Notes: a model not told the origin generated them from the sequence alone. A stretch of 64,000 bases of DNA from Paenibacillus sp. FSL R5-0623 (GCF_037974265.1 NZ_CP150233.1:4526001-4590000), one strand, 5' to 3'. Positions 35,128 to 44,126 are shown, counted from the first letter of the stretch. Numbers and translations: made by a program.

Positions 35128-36939
35128 TTAGGACTCTACGGAGAACAGATAATAATACACAGGCTGTCCTCCAAGATGTACCTCTACCTCAGCATCAGGA
35201 TACTGTACTTCAAGCCATGCAGCGAGGGCAGCAGTAACCTCAGGGTCAGCTTCGTCCCCTTCAAGGATTGTCACCACTTCATCTCCACTCTCCATCATCT
35301 GTTTGAGCAGACCTTCACATGCTTGAAGCATGGTTTCATCCGTCGCTACAATTTTGGAGTTATGAATACCGATATAGTGCCCTGCCTTGATATCCAGTTC
35401 ATCATATTGCGTATCACGAACCGCATGAGTCACTTGACCGGACTGAACCCGGCTAATGGCCTCCAACATTTGATCACGGTTTGTTTCCACAGACTCATCT
35501 TCCTGGAAAGCAAAGGCAGCAGCCATCCCCTGTGGAATGGTTTTGCTTGGAATAACCGTAACCCGGCGCTCATCTTCAAGCAGTTCACGAGCCTGCTCCG
35601 CAGCCAGTACAATATTCGAGTTATTCGGGAGTATAAACACCTGCTCCGCAGAAATGGAACGAACGGCTTTTACAAAATCCTCAGTACTCGGATTCATCGT
35701 CTGTCCACCGGACAGAACGACATCAACGCCAAGACTTTGGAAGATCTCTGCTATACCGTCACCGGAGGATACCGCAATAAAACCATACGGTGCCATCTCA
35801 TCTGCAGGAAGCACAGCCTCTTCCATACTGCGCGCTGCCTCAGGTGGAATCTCTGCAAACAATTCAGGTGATGGAGCAATGTCCATGCCTGCTGTGAGGA
35901 GATCCCGATGCTGTTCACGCATATTGAGAATATGAATCTGTGTAATCTCACCATAATGCAGCGCCAGGTTTAATACATCGCCTGGTGTCTTGGAATGGAC
36001 ATGAACTTTGATGACTTCATCATCGGCAATAATAATGATCGAATCTCCATTAACTGACAACGCTTTCCGGAATGCTTCGTCATCAAATGCCACTCCTGCG
36101 TTCTCTCCAAGCTCACGGTTAATGAAAAATTCCATATCATAAAGGAACTCAATATCTTCCGTTTCCAATCTCGCCTGAGCAGACAATGGCATCTCCGGTG
36201 CAATCACCTGCTGCTGTGCAGGCTTCTTGATATCCACTTCTGTCGGTGCAGCCGGTTTCAAAGCAGGTGCTGCCAAGGATGGGGTTACTTCTTTGTTCAG
36301 CGAAGTACGACTCACTCCGTCACTTTGCAGCAATACTTCCATAAAGCCCTCGTAGATATATACAAGCCCCTGACCACCTGAATCCACAACACCCACCTGT
36401 TTCAGTACAGGCAGTAATTCCGGAGTCATTGCCAGTGCTTCTTTTGCTTTTAACAAAACTTCATTCATTAATTCAGTAATATCATTCGTCCGTCTTGCGT
36501 AGTAGTTGGCATGTTTCGCCGCTTCCTTGGCTACGGTAAGAATGGTCCCTTCAACGGGCTTTACGACTGCTTTGTAAGCTGCGTCAACACCGTTCTGCAG
36601 GGCTGCTGCAAATTGGAGCGTATTCAGTTCCTCATAGGGAGCAGCTGAACGGCTAAAACCACGGAACAATTGCGACAGAATAACTCCTGAATTCCCCCGT
36701 GCGCCCATAAGCAGGCCTTTCGATAGAATACCGGCAGCTTCGCCGATGGAGGCAGAACTTTTTCTTTTAATCTCTGCGACTCCTGCACTCATTGTCAAAT
36801 TCATGTTCGTTCCCGTGTCACCATCCGGCACAGGGAAAACATTCAGGGAATTGACGTGCTCTGCATGCTGTCCAAGTTGTTCCGCTCCGGCAAGTACCAT
36901 TGCGGTGAAATCTGTTCCATTTAAAGAACGTATACTCAA
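35128..36939 (-). CDS. fakA: Fatty acid kinase catalytic subunit (DAK2, YloV)
   Basis: 603 residues: N-terminal DAK2/Dha kinase-like ATP domain (NVFPVPDGDTGTNM, GARGNSGVILSQ, VDSGGQGL), a Pro/Ala-rich linker around 220-265, a middle domain with the conserved His-containing VKVHVHSKTPG, and a C-terminal DegV-like domain (VLSGGQTMNPST, NNSNIVLAAEQA). It phosphorylates exogenous fatty acids bound to FakB. A TTG at 36939 has AGGGGA about 8 nt upstream and gives the family N-terminus (LSIRSLNGTDF). The Asp23-family gene that normally precedes it is missing. Confidence 0.95.
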   Translation of the reverse strand: MSIRSLNGTDFTAMVLAGAEQLGQHAEHVNSLNVFPVPDGDTGTNMNLTMSAGVAEIKRKSSASIGEAAGILSKGLLMGARGNSGVILSQLFRGFSRSAAPYEELNTLQFAAALQNGVDAAYKAVVKPVEGTILTVAKEAAKHANYYARRTNDITELMNEVLLKAKEALAMTPELLPVLKQVGVVDSGGQGLVYIYEGFMEVLLQSDGVSRTSLNKEVTPSLAAPALKPAAPTEVDIKKPAQQQVIAPEMPLSAQARLETEDIEFLYDMEFFINRELGENAGVAFDDEAFRKALSVNGDSIIIIADDEVIKVHVHSKTPGDVLNLALHYGEITQIHILNMREQHRDLLTAGMDIAPSPELFAEIPPEAARSMEEAVLPADEMAPYGFIAVSSGDGIAEIFQSLGVDVVLSGGQTMNPSTEDFVKAVRSISAEQVFILPNNSNIVLAAEQARELLEDERRVTVIPSKTIPQGMAAAFAFQEDESVETNRDQMLEAISRVQSGQVTHAVRDTQYDELDIKAGHYIGIHNSKIVATDETMLQACEGLLKQMMESGDEVVTILEGDEADPEVTAALAAWLEVQYPDAEVEVHLGGQPVYYYLFSVES

Positions 36940-37023
36940 GTGAGAATTCCCCTTCCTAGCTTGATACACGAACACCTTGCACCAAGATGTGTCTGGTCTG
37001 TTCATGCGCTAACGCGGACTGCG

Positions 37024-37176
37024 TTATTCTTCGTCCATACCTTGTCCGGCACAGGCATTACAATACAACATGTCAGCCGGATTAACGGTCTGGGCGGCCG
37101 GGCTACCAATATCCTGCACTCTCTGCACCCCTAACTTCGGGGCATACGGATATGCACCGGTATCAAGAGCCGACAT
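37024..37176 (-). CDS. Possible 50-residue CxxC protein upstream of fakA
   Basis: A minus-strand frame from ATG 37176 to TAA 37024 with protein-like composition and a CNAC motif near the end (ADMLYCNACAGQGMDEE). The frame is open ~25 codons further upstream without a start, and the ribosome site is poor. It occupies the place where yloU (Asp23) lies in Bacillus but does not resemble it. No family is known to me; it may be a remnant or a shadow. Confidence 0.3.
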   Translation of the reverse strand: MSALDTGAYPYAPKLGVQRVQDIGSPAAQTVNPADMLYCNACAGQGMDEE

Positions 37177-37369
37177 GAATGCCGCATGGAGACTGGTGCC
37201 AATGATGGAATGCCGCAGCTCACAGCGTTGCCAAAAAGCAGACCACCGACCTCTATGTACGGTTTATTCTCCGACTTCCTCGCGGCAACAGCCTGTTCAC
37301 CACTGTATTATGGACTACTCAACATTGTACTATATTAGACAGGAGAAATAAATAAAGTTTTTGGATCAG

Positions 37370-37399
37370 TTGACGAAGCTTTTTTAATTATGATATTAT
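37370..37399 (+). promoter_or_regulatory. Promoter of rpmB
   Basis: TTGACG (37370-37375), 18-bp spacer, TATTAT (37394-37399). Transcription would start near 37406, giving a leader of about 170 nt. Confidence 0.65.
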
Positions 37400-37405
37400 A
37401 TTCAA

Positions 37406-37577
37406 GTATTGTTTTATGCAGGTTAAGTAATGGAAATGATCCGGTTCATGCCGGCTTAAACAACGCCATTAGCTACTGAAACCTGATCTTCATGATCAGG
37501 AAGAACAATTTAGCCCTTATGGAATGACTTTTCGTTTCTGAAGGCAACTGGTTATTTTAGGATAGGAGGTGTAATCT
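37406..37577 (+). promoter_or_regulatory. Long structured 5' leader of rpmB
   Basis: The leader holds a CCGG-TTCAT-GCCGG-type hairpin near 37440-37455 and a perfect 7-bp hairpin CCTGATC/GATCAGG (37482-37500). No open frame of note. It may be an autoregulatory ribosomal-protein leader; I recognise no known RNA class. Confidence 0.4.
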
Positions 37578-37766
37578 ATGTCTCGCAAATGTTATGTGAC
37601 AGGTAAGAAACCGGGCACCGGTAACCACGTATCCCACGCTAACAACCGTAACCGTCGTACTTGGGGCGTAAACGTTCAGAAGGTCCGCATTCTCGTTGAC
37701 GGCAAACCAAAACGTGTATACGTAAGCACCCGTGCACTGAAAGCCGGTAAAGTGACTCGCGTATAA
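37578..37766 (+). CDS. rpmB: 50S ribosomal protein L28 (bL28)
   Basis: 62 residues, complete bL28: SRKCYVTGKKPGTGNHVSH, NRRTWGVNVQKVRI and the end RALKAGKVTRV. It has a single Cys and not the zinc-binding Cys set seen in some L28 forms. GGAGGTG precedes the ATG. It is transcribed divergently from fakA and convergently to spoVM, with its own promoter and terminator. Confidence 0.98.
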   Translation: MSRKCYVTGKKPGTGNHVSHANNRNRRTWGVNVQKVRILVDGKPKRVYVSTRALKAGKVTRV

Positions 37767-37796
37767 TCACGCAAAGCTACTATAAATCGGGTAAGC

Positions 37797-37830
37797 AAAA
37801 AGCACCTTGTTCCTTGCAGGTGCTTTTTTG
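37797..37830 (+). terminator. Terminator of rpmB
   Basis: AAAAGCACCT pairs with AGGTGCTTTT across a 10-nt loop and runs into T6. Confidence 0.9.
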
Positions 37831-37960
37831 GTATTCAAAAAAAGGATTCTTGAATACGCTCATTAACATGTGAATGGCCGCCGCATGGCGCTTCGCAGGT
37901 ACGAATTCCAGATAAGCCTGAGCCAAAGCGGCGGTATTCCCTGTTACCTTATCAATCGGA

Positions 37961-38041
37961 TCAGTTCTTTTGAAACGTATTAAGTATCGCCTTTACAAAC
38001 CCTCCCAAAAACTTCGGCAGTTTGAATGTGTAAAATTTCAT
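37961..38041 (-). CDS. spoVM: Stage V sporulation protein M (SpoVM)
   Basis: A 26-residue peptide that matches SpoVM in length and pattern: begins MKFYTFKLPKFLGG and ends with a basic amphipathic part (KAILNTFQKN). SpoVM is an amphipathic helix that recognises the curved forespore membrane and anchors SpoIVA, starting coat assembly and cortex formation. The ATG at 38041 follows GGGGAGGG. Position between rpmB and the rpe side also matches B. subtilis, where spoVM lies between thiN and rpmB. It is too short for most gene finders. Confidence 0.95.
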   Translation of the reverse strand: MKFYTFKLPKFLGGFVKAILNTFQKN

Positions 38042-38208
38042 AATTCACCCTCCCCATCATGCTCATGCGTCCGCCGTATCCTATGCTTCAGGCCTTCTTT
38101 ACCTCAAACACGACAAAAAAGGCTACATGAGAAACCTGCTCATGTAACCATATTTATGCGGAACCTTCGATCCCTATTCCACAATGACAAGCCCGAAGAT
38201 CAGTTCAT

Positions 38209-38460
38209 TTACGTTTGGGAAGGAATATATTGATAGACAGCGATCATGAAAACACTCAGTACATAATACAGTATGCTGAATATGACAAAAGTAACCCGAT
38301 GTCCGGTACGATCAAATTTGCGGAAATACATAATAACAACGCCTACCCCGATTAATGACGTAATGGCATTAAACGGGGATTGAATAACCGCAAACAAAGC
38401 AAGCACAAGTCCCGTCACGAGACTCGCAGCCATCGTCCACAGTGTCTCCTTGAAGGTCAT
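38209..38460 (-). CDS. 83-residue membrane protein between rpe and spoVM
   Basis: Three hydrophobic helices (MAASLVTGLVLALFAVIQ; ITSLIGVGVVIMYF; VTFVIFSILYYVLSVFMIAVY). GGAGG at the end of rpe lies 7 nt before its ATG, so it is cotranscribed and coupled with rpe. In B. subtilis this position holds thiN (thiamine pyrophosphokinase), which this is not. No family recognised. Confidence 0.75.
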   Translation of the reverse strand: MTFKETLWTMAASLVTGLVLALFAVIQSPFNAITSLIGVGVVIMYFRKFDRTGHRVTFVIFSILYYVLSVFMIAVYQYIPSQT

Positions 38461-38463
38461 AGA

Positions 38464-39123
38464 TCAGCCTCCGTAGCTACGGCGAATTTCAGTAATCGCT
38501 GCAGCGCGATCCTCACGTCCAAATACGGCACTCCCGGCAACGAGCACATCTGCTCCAGCCTCCACTACAAGCGGGGCTGTATCGGCAGCAATCCCGCCAT
38601 CTACTTCGATATGTACATCATGGCGTCCCTTTTCGTTCAACCAGGTACGAATCTGCTTGATTTTGTTCATGGTACCCGAGATAAATGCCTGTCCGCCAAA
38701 GCCAGGATTGACCGTCATAACAAGAACCATGTCCACATCATCCAGAACTTCGAGAATGGCAGACGCTGGCGTTCCTGGATTAAGGGCAACTCCTGCCTTC
38801 ACTCCTTGCTCCTTAATGAGATGAATAACGCGGTGCAAATGCACACAAGCCTCAGCATGAACAGTAATTACCGCTGCACCCGCTTTGGCAAATTCCTCAA
38901 CATAACGCTCCGGATTCTCAATCATCAAATGCACATCGAGCGGCAAGCTTGTATGTGGAGCAATTGCCTTCACAATAGCAGGTCCAAGTGTAATATTAGG
39001 GACGAAATGACCGTCCATAACGTCAACATGAATCCAGTCTCCTCCTGCAGCTTGGGCTTCTGCAACTTCCGCACCAAGGCGGGCAAAATCAGCTGATAAT
39101 ATCGATGGGGCAATTTTAATCAT
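38464..39123 (-). CDS. rpe: Ribulose-phosphate 3-epimerase
   Basis: 219 residues, complete. Interconverts ribulose 5-phosphate and xylulose 5-phosphate in the pentose phosphate pathway. Seen: APSILSADFARLG (Ser/Asp of the active site), HVDVMDGHFVPNIT (metal ligand His/Asp), LDVHLMIENP, VMTVNPGFGGQAF and VDGGI near the C-terminal phosphate site. It starts immediately after rsgA in the same direction. Confidence 0.97.
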   Translation of the reverse strand: MIKIAPSILSADFARLGAEVAEAQAAGGDWIHVDVMDGHFVPNITLGPAIVKAIAPHTSLPLDVHLMIENPERYVEEFAKAGAAVITVHAEACVHLHRVIHLIKEQGVKAGVALNPGTPASAILEVLDDVDMVLVMTVNPGFGGQAFISGTMNKIKQIRTWLNEKGRHDVHIEVDGGIAADTAPLVVEAGADVLVAGSAVFGREDRAAAITEIRRSYGG

Positions 39124-39124
39124 G

Positions 39125-40033
39125 TTAATACCTCCGCTTCTTATCTTTCATTTCGGTCAGGAACAGCACATAGTGGTGATATCGGCTTTCGGAGATCAGA
39201 CCTTCCTCTTTGGCCGCAAGCACACGACAGCCTGGTTCATGTGTATGGGTACAACCTCGGAATTTGCACTGATCTGCAAACTGGGCGAATTCCCGGAAAC
39301 AAGTGGAGAGTTCCTCCACACCGATCTCCAGAAAGTCCAGTTGGCTGAATCCTGGCGTATCCGCAACAAATCCACCATTATCCAACGGAATAAGCTCCAC
39401 GTGCCTGGTGGTGTGTTTCCCTCGCCCCAGACGCATGCTGATTGCATTTGTCTCCAGCGTCAGGCCCGGCATCAATGCATTTAACATCGAAGACTTGCCT
39501 ACACCGGATTGTCCGGAGAATACGCTGATCTTACCAGCCAGACGATCTCTGAGCAATTCACTTCCTTCACCGGTACGTGAACTTGTGGAAATCACTTCAT
39601 AACCAACCTGTTCATACAATGCTTTCACTTCAGCAACAGTGTCTTTGGATGGATCAGCCAAATCCAGTTTGGTCAAAACAATGAGTGCATCCAGCCCCGC
39701 CTGCTCGATGTGAACAAGGAACTTGTCCAACAGGTTCAGGTTCATATCCGGTTCCTTCACAGAGAACACGAGAACAGCCAAACTTACATTCGCTACAGGA
39801 GGACGGATAAGTTCCGTCTCACGCTTCCGAATTTCATCAACCGTTCCTTCTCCGTTCTCAGTCAACATGTAGCTGACGCGATCACCTACAAGCGGTGACG
39901 TTCCCCGCTTTCTGAAGATACCTCTGGCTCGACATTGAACGGCGGAACCTTCAACCGAAGGAACCCCGTTGTCTTCCACTGGCATGACATAATAGTAACC
40001 GCTTAGCGCTTTAACGATGATACCTTCTGGCAT
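39125..40033 (-). CDS. rsgA: Ribosome small-subunit GTPase RsgA (YloQ/CpgA)
   Basis: 302 residues: N-terminal OB fold, a circularly permuted GTPase (TKLDLAD then GQSGVGKSSMLNAL, DTPGFS) and a C-terminal zinc finger (CKFRGCTHTHEPGC). It assists late 30S maturation. In Firmicutes it is a substrate of PrkC, encoded next to it here. ATG 40033 is used: AAAGGAGG lies ~10 nt upstream. Confidence 0.97.
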   Translation of the reverse strand: MPEGIIVKALSGYYYVMPVEDNGVPSVEGSAVQCRARGIFRKRGTSPLVGDRVSYMLTENGEGTVDEIRKRETELIRPPVANVSLAVLVFSVKEPDMNLNLLDKFLVHIEQAGLDALIVLTKLDLADPSKDTVAEVKALYEQVGYEVISTSSRTGEGSELLRDRLAGKISVFSGQSGVGKSSMLNALMPGLTLETNAISMRLGRGKHTTRHVELIPLDNGGFVADTPGFSQLDFLEIGVEELSTCFREFAQFADQCKFRGCTHTHEPGCRVLAAKEEGLISESRYHHYVLFLTEMKDKKRRY

Positions 40034-40094
40034 AGCTCCGTCGCCCTCCTTTAGATGGTGGTACATTTACTCCAGACGCCAGCATAAGCCGCCC

Positions 40095-42305
40095 TTATGG
40101 ACGGCTTGATGCGTTAATGACTTCCTTTTTCTTCTCTTTTTCCTTGCCGTGCCCCTTACCATTATTCATGGCAGAAGTGTCCTCATCTACACTGTCACCT
40201 TCACCGTCTGCCGGTGTGGACTCTGGTTCACCTTCCTGATTGGGATCAACACTTCCCTCATCAACGCTACCTTCACCTGGATCAGGCTCATTTTCTGGCG
40301 GCGTCTCGGTGCTTTGTTCCGGGTCAATGGAAGGTACGTTTACTGTTCCGTTTTTGGCTTCACTGTAGGAGACAAGATACGTATCCAGGAACTGTCCATC
40401 ACGATATACGGACACAGCCCCATTTTCATTTGGAGCGAGCACAAGTGGAATGGTCAAGGTCTGGGTTGAGTTCACGGTGCGTGTTCCCCATTCCTGATTC
40501 TTGCCACGTGCGTCTTCATATGTGATACGGATTTTACTGTTTTTGCCCTCTTCTTTGGGTGATACATTAATATCAAAAGGATATTGCAGCGCTTCAGGTG
40601 GATACCCTGTACTAATAAAGATCGTAATCTTATCACCAGGATTCACCTCTGTGCCCGCTTCCACAGGCCATTGCTGCGTCACTTTGCCCTTTTCCATCGT
40701 ATAACTTGGTTCTTCCTGCACCTGAGCAAGCACAAGTCCAGCAGATTTCAGTTTTTCTTCGGCTTCACTGCGGGTAAGGTCTTTCAGGTCAGGCATTTTG
40801 ACCGTCTCAGTACCTTTACTTACGATTAACTCAATCTGAACTATAGCAGGATCAAATTCCTCATTCACACCCGGCGTCTGGGAAATAACAGAACCTGAAG
40901 CCACATCATTGGAGAAGTCATCTTTCCGCTGAATCTGATCTTCCTTAATGCCAAGCGCAGTCAATTTCTTGACAGCCTCATCATAAGTCTCTTGTTTGAC
41001 ATCAATCATCTTCACCAGTTCTTTTTTTGCACCAACACTGATCTGGACCTCGGAGCCTTCTTTGACAACATCGCCTTCTTTTCTGCTCTGTTCATAGACG
41101 ATACCGGGTTCGACGCCTTCCTGGTACAGACGGATGACCTCATCACTGACGACGAGTCCTTTCTCCTCAAGCATTTCCCGAGCCTTTTCTTCTGTCTGGG
41201 TGATCACGTTAGGGACGGTTACTTCAGGTACAACCAGCATACCTTTGACATACCATACAACGCCCACCATGGCGATTAGAATAAGCACGGTTAATGAAAT
41301 GAGTAGAGCTGGCTTCTTCCAGCTCTTGGATTTTGCCTTACCCTTGCCAGTTTCTTCATCAGACTCCATCACAGGCACTGCACCCGTCGATGTAACTCCA
41401 CGAGGTTCAGGCTTGATCGCTGGCATAACGCGAGTCTGGTCTATATCGTCCTCATCCGGAAAATCAATCTTCGTTTCATTACGTCTCTCCGGCATCAGGC
41501 AAGTTTCCAGATCGGTCTGCATTTCTTTGGCCGACTGATAACGTTCCTGCGGATTTTTACGCATGGATTTTAAGATGACATTTTCCACACTTTGTGGAAT
41601 CAATGGATTGAATTTGCGTGGTTCATCAAACTCTTCCTGCAAATGCTTCAATGCCACACTGATTGGACTTTCACCCAGAAACGGAAGTTGCCCGGTAAGC
41701 ATTTGGTAAAGTACGATCCCAAGAGAATATAAGTCCGATTTTTCACCAGTAACGATGCCTTTAGCATGCTCCGGTGAGAAGTAATGTACAGAACCAACTA
41801 CAGAACCCGTCTGTGTAATCGTTGTTGATGTAACGGCACGGGCAATCCCGAAATCCGTTACTTTCACACGGCCATTCCGGCCAATTAATATATTGTGGGG
41901 TTTGATATCCCGATGAATGATTTGATTATGATGTGCATGATCAAGAGCATCTGCAATCTGGGAAGCGATTCGCACCGATTCGTCCACCTGCAGAGGGGCA
42001 CGTTCTTTGATAATTTCATTCAGGTTTTTGCCTTCCACGTACTCCATAACAATATAATGAACGTCATCTTCCTGCCCCACGTCATAAATGCTAACTACAT
42101 TCGGATGAGACAGCGATGCTGCCGACTGTGCTTCCCTGCGGAAACGGCGAATAAACTCTTCGTCATGCACAAACTGTTGTCTAAGGACTTTGATCGCTAC
42201 ATTCCGGTTCAGCAGAAGATCCTGGGCTTTGTACACAAGAGCCATGCCGCCACCGCCGACACGCTCAATCACTTCATAGCGTCCGCCTAGCTGGTGCCCA
42301 ATCAT
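40095..42305 (-). CDS. prkC: Serine/threonine kinase PrkC with three PASTA domains and a charged tail
   Basis: 736 residues. Cytoplasmic kinase (1-~265): GGGGMALVYKA loop, VAIKVL lysine, HRDIKPHN and DFGIA. One membrane helix near 330-350, then three extracellular PASTA repeats (~355-560) that bind muropeptides, and a beta domain (~565-660). The last ~75 residues are unusual: an acidic Pro/Glu/Gly/Ser-rich stretch (DPGEGSVDEGSVDPNQEGE) and then a Lys-rich end (GKGHGKEKEKKKEV). PrkC controls exit from dormancy and stationary-phase physiology. The start overlaps the prpC stop by 4 nt. Confidence 0.96.
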   Translation of the reverse strand: MIGHQLGGRYEVIERVGGGGMALVYKAQDLLLNRNVAIKVLRQQFVHDEEFIRRFRREAQSAASLSHPNVVSIYDVGQEDDVHYIVMEYVEGKNLNEIIKERAPLQVDESVRIASQIADALDHAHHNQIIHRDIKPHNILIGRNGRVKVTDFGIARAVTSTTITQTGSVVGSVHYFSPEHAKGIVTGEKSDLYSLGIVLYQMLTGQLPFLGESPISVALKHLQEEFDEPRKFNPLIPQSVENVILKSMRKNPQERYQSAKEMQTDLETCLMPERRNETKIDFPDEDDIDQTRVMPAIKPEPRGVTSTGAVPVMESDEETGKGKAKSKSWKKPALLISLTVLILIAMVGVVWYVKGMLVVPEVTVPNVITQTEEKAREMLEEKGLVVSDEVIRLYQEGVEPGIVYEQSRKEGDVVKEGSEVQISVGAKKELVKMIDVKQETYDEAVKKLTALGIKEDQIQRKDDFSNDVASGSVISQTPGVNEEFDPAIVQIELIVSKGTETVKMPDLKDLTRSEAEEKLKSAGLVLAQVQEEPSYTMEKGKVTQQWPVEAGTEVNPGDKITIFISTGYPPEALQYPFDINVSPKEEGKNSKIRITYEDARGKNQEWGTRTVNSTQTLTIPLVLAPNENGAVSVYRDGQFLDTYLVSYSEAKNGTVNVPSIDPEQSTETPPENEPDPGEGSVDEGSVDPNQEGEPESTPADGEGDSVDEDTSAMNNGKGHGKEKEKKKEVINASSRP

Positions 42306-43078
42306 GACTCACACCCCGTTTCCGTATCCACGGAACCTTCCCTCTGCAACTCGAACAAAGCAAGCGTGATATTGTCGTCTCCCCCAGCAAGTAAAGCCAA
42401 CTGAAGCAGTCGGTCCGCTCGATCTTCCAATGCCAGTTCCAGATTGCCAGCAACCTGAATAATCTGCTCATTGCTGACCAGGTTACTGAGACCATCACTG
42501 CACAGGAGAAGAACTTCGCCTTCCTCCAGCTTGACGGTATCCAGGTCTACCTTCACCTCGGCATCTGTTCCAAGCGCACGAGTTAGCACGTTGCGACGTG
42601 GATGATGGGACACATCCTCTTTGCTGATCTGACCATTCTTGAACAATTCATTCACCAGTGTATGGTCCTCAGTTAGCTGGATCACAGCTTTGTTCGCAAT
42701 TTTGTAGGCTCTGCTATCACCGATGTGTCCAATAACACCCTCCGTATCGTTCAATAAAGCCGCAACCACCGTTGTTCCCATGTTGTGATACTTGTCATCT
42801 GTGGATGCCGTGCGGAAGATAACTTCGTTGGCATGCAAAATAGCATCGCTGAGAGCCGCAGACAGAGACGCATGTGACAGACCTGGTTCCAGTGTTCCCA
42901 GATCTTTCACCAACGTCTCTACTGCCAAGCGGCTTGCCGTATCCCCTGCAAGATGTCCACCCATGCCATCGGCAACAATACCCAGAATATATCCTGTATC
43001 GAGATTACGAATCCAGGCTGAATCTTCATTCACCGAACGCACTCGTCCGATATGGCTCACATGAACTGTTTTGATCAA
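42302..43078 (-). CDS. prpC: PP2C-type protein phosphatase PrpC
   Basis: 258 residues of the PPM family; reverses PrkC phosphorylation. Metal-binding motifs seen: VNEDSAW, VADGMGGH, LLCSDGLSN and GGDDNITL. The start is TTG 43078, with GAGGTG about 8 nt upstream. It overlaps prkC (ATGA), as usual for this kinase-phosphatase pair. Confidence 0.96.
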   Translation of the reverse strand: MIKTVHVSHIGRVRSVNEDSAWIRNLDTGYILGIVADGMGGHLAGDTASRLAVETLVKDLGTLEPGLSHASLSAALSDAILHANEVIFRTASTDDKYHNMGTTVVAALLNDTEGVIGHIGDSRAYKIANKAVIQLTEDHTLVNELFKNGQISKEDVSHHPRRNVLTRALGTDAEVKVDLDTVKLEEGEVLLLCSDGLSNLVSNEQIIQVAGNLELALEDRADRLLQLALLAGGDDNITLALFELQREGSVDTETGCES

Positions 43079-43085
43079 AACGTTC

Positions 43086-44126
43086 TCACCTCAACTCCAT
43101 ATGCTTTGCACGAAGCTGACCGCAAGCGGCAGCAATATCATGTCCCTGTTCACGACGAATGGTTACATTAACACCCTGTTCCGAGAGTATCTTCTGAAAA
43201 TTGAAAATGTCACTTCTCGATGTTCTTACGTATTTGCGTTCAGGTACATGGTTAACCGGAATCAAATTCACGTGGCACAACATGTTCTTAAGCACACTTG
43301 CCAGTTCAGCTGCATGCTCTGGCTGGTCGTTTACCCCACCAATAAGTGCATACTCGAACGTAATTCTCCGACCTGTTTTGGCCAGATAATAACGAAGGGA
43401 CTCCATCACGTCTTCAAAAGGAAAACGACGGTTAACCGGCATCAATTTCGAACGAAGTGCATCATTTGGTGCATGGATCGAAATCGCGAGGTTAATCTGT
43501 GTATCTTCATCCGCAAACTTGTAGATGTTTGGAACGATTCCACTCGTGGATACCGTGATGTGACGCTGACCGATGTTCAGCCCTTTTTCATGAATCATAA
43601 TGCGCAGGAAAGTCATCGTAGCTTCATAGTTTTCGAAAGGTTCACCTGAACCCATGATTACAATGCTGCTGACACGCTCGCCGCGTTCATCCAAAATTTT
43701 CTGAGCCTGAACAACCTGGGCAACAATCTCCCCAGCCGTAAGGTTACGCTTGAGTCCACCCAAAGTGGATGCACAGAACGTACAACCAATACGACAACCA
43801 ACCTGTGTGGTTACACAGATGCTGTTCCCGTAGTTATGCTTCATGATTACCGTCTCAATGGCATGATCATCATGAAGGCCAAAGAGGAATTTAACCGTTC
43901 CATCCTTGGATTCAAACTTGGTAATTTCCTTAAGCGTTACGAATTCAAATTGCTCTGTCAGTTTTTCACGCAATGGCTTGGACAGATTGGTCATTTCACT
44001 GAAATCATTCACGCGTTTTACATAAATCCAGTCAAAGATTTGGCCACCGCGAAACGCCGGCTCCCCATTCTCAACAGCCCATTGCTGCAGTTGTTCCAGA
44101 GAATAATCATATATAAAAGGTTTCAT
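43086..44126 (-). CDS. rlmN: Dual-specificity 23S rRNA/tRNA methyltransferase RlmN
   Basis: 346 residues of the radical-SAM RlmN family, which makes m2A2503 in 23S rRNA and m2A37 in some tRNAs. The iron-sulfur motif is CRIGCTFC; catalytic Cys near the C-terminus is in AACGQLR. Block GSGEPFENYEATMTFL is typical. It lies 8 bp upstream of prpC. Confidence 0.97.
   Translation of the reverse strand: MKPFIYDYSLEQLQQWAVENGEPAFRGGQIFDWIYVKRVNDFSEMTNLSKPLREKLTEQFEFVTLKEITKFESKDGTVKFLFGLHDDHAIETVIMKHNYGNSICVTTQVGCRIGCTFCASTLGGLKRNLTAGEIVAQVVQAQKILDERGERVSSIVIMGSGEPFENYEATMTFLRIMIHEKGLNIGQRHITVSTSGIVPNIYKFADEDTQINLAISIHAPNDALRSKLMPVNRRFPFEDVMESLRYYLAKTGRRITFEYALIGGVNDQPEHAAELASVLKNMLCHVNLIPVNHVPERKYVRTSRSDIFNFQKILSEQGVNVTIRREQGHDIAAACGQLRAKHMELR

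Noticed and set aside
37070..37351. 93-codon plus-strand frame between fakA and rpmB
   Set aside because: Poor start, odd composition, and it ends just before the rpmB promoter; no family resemblance.
37970..38233. 87-codon plus-strand frame opposite spoVM
   Set aside because: It is the antisense shadow of spoVM and the following gap; the minus-strand SpoVM peptide explains the region.
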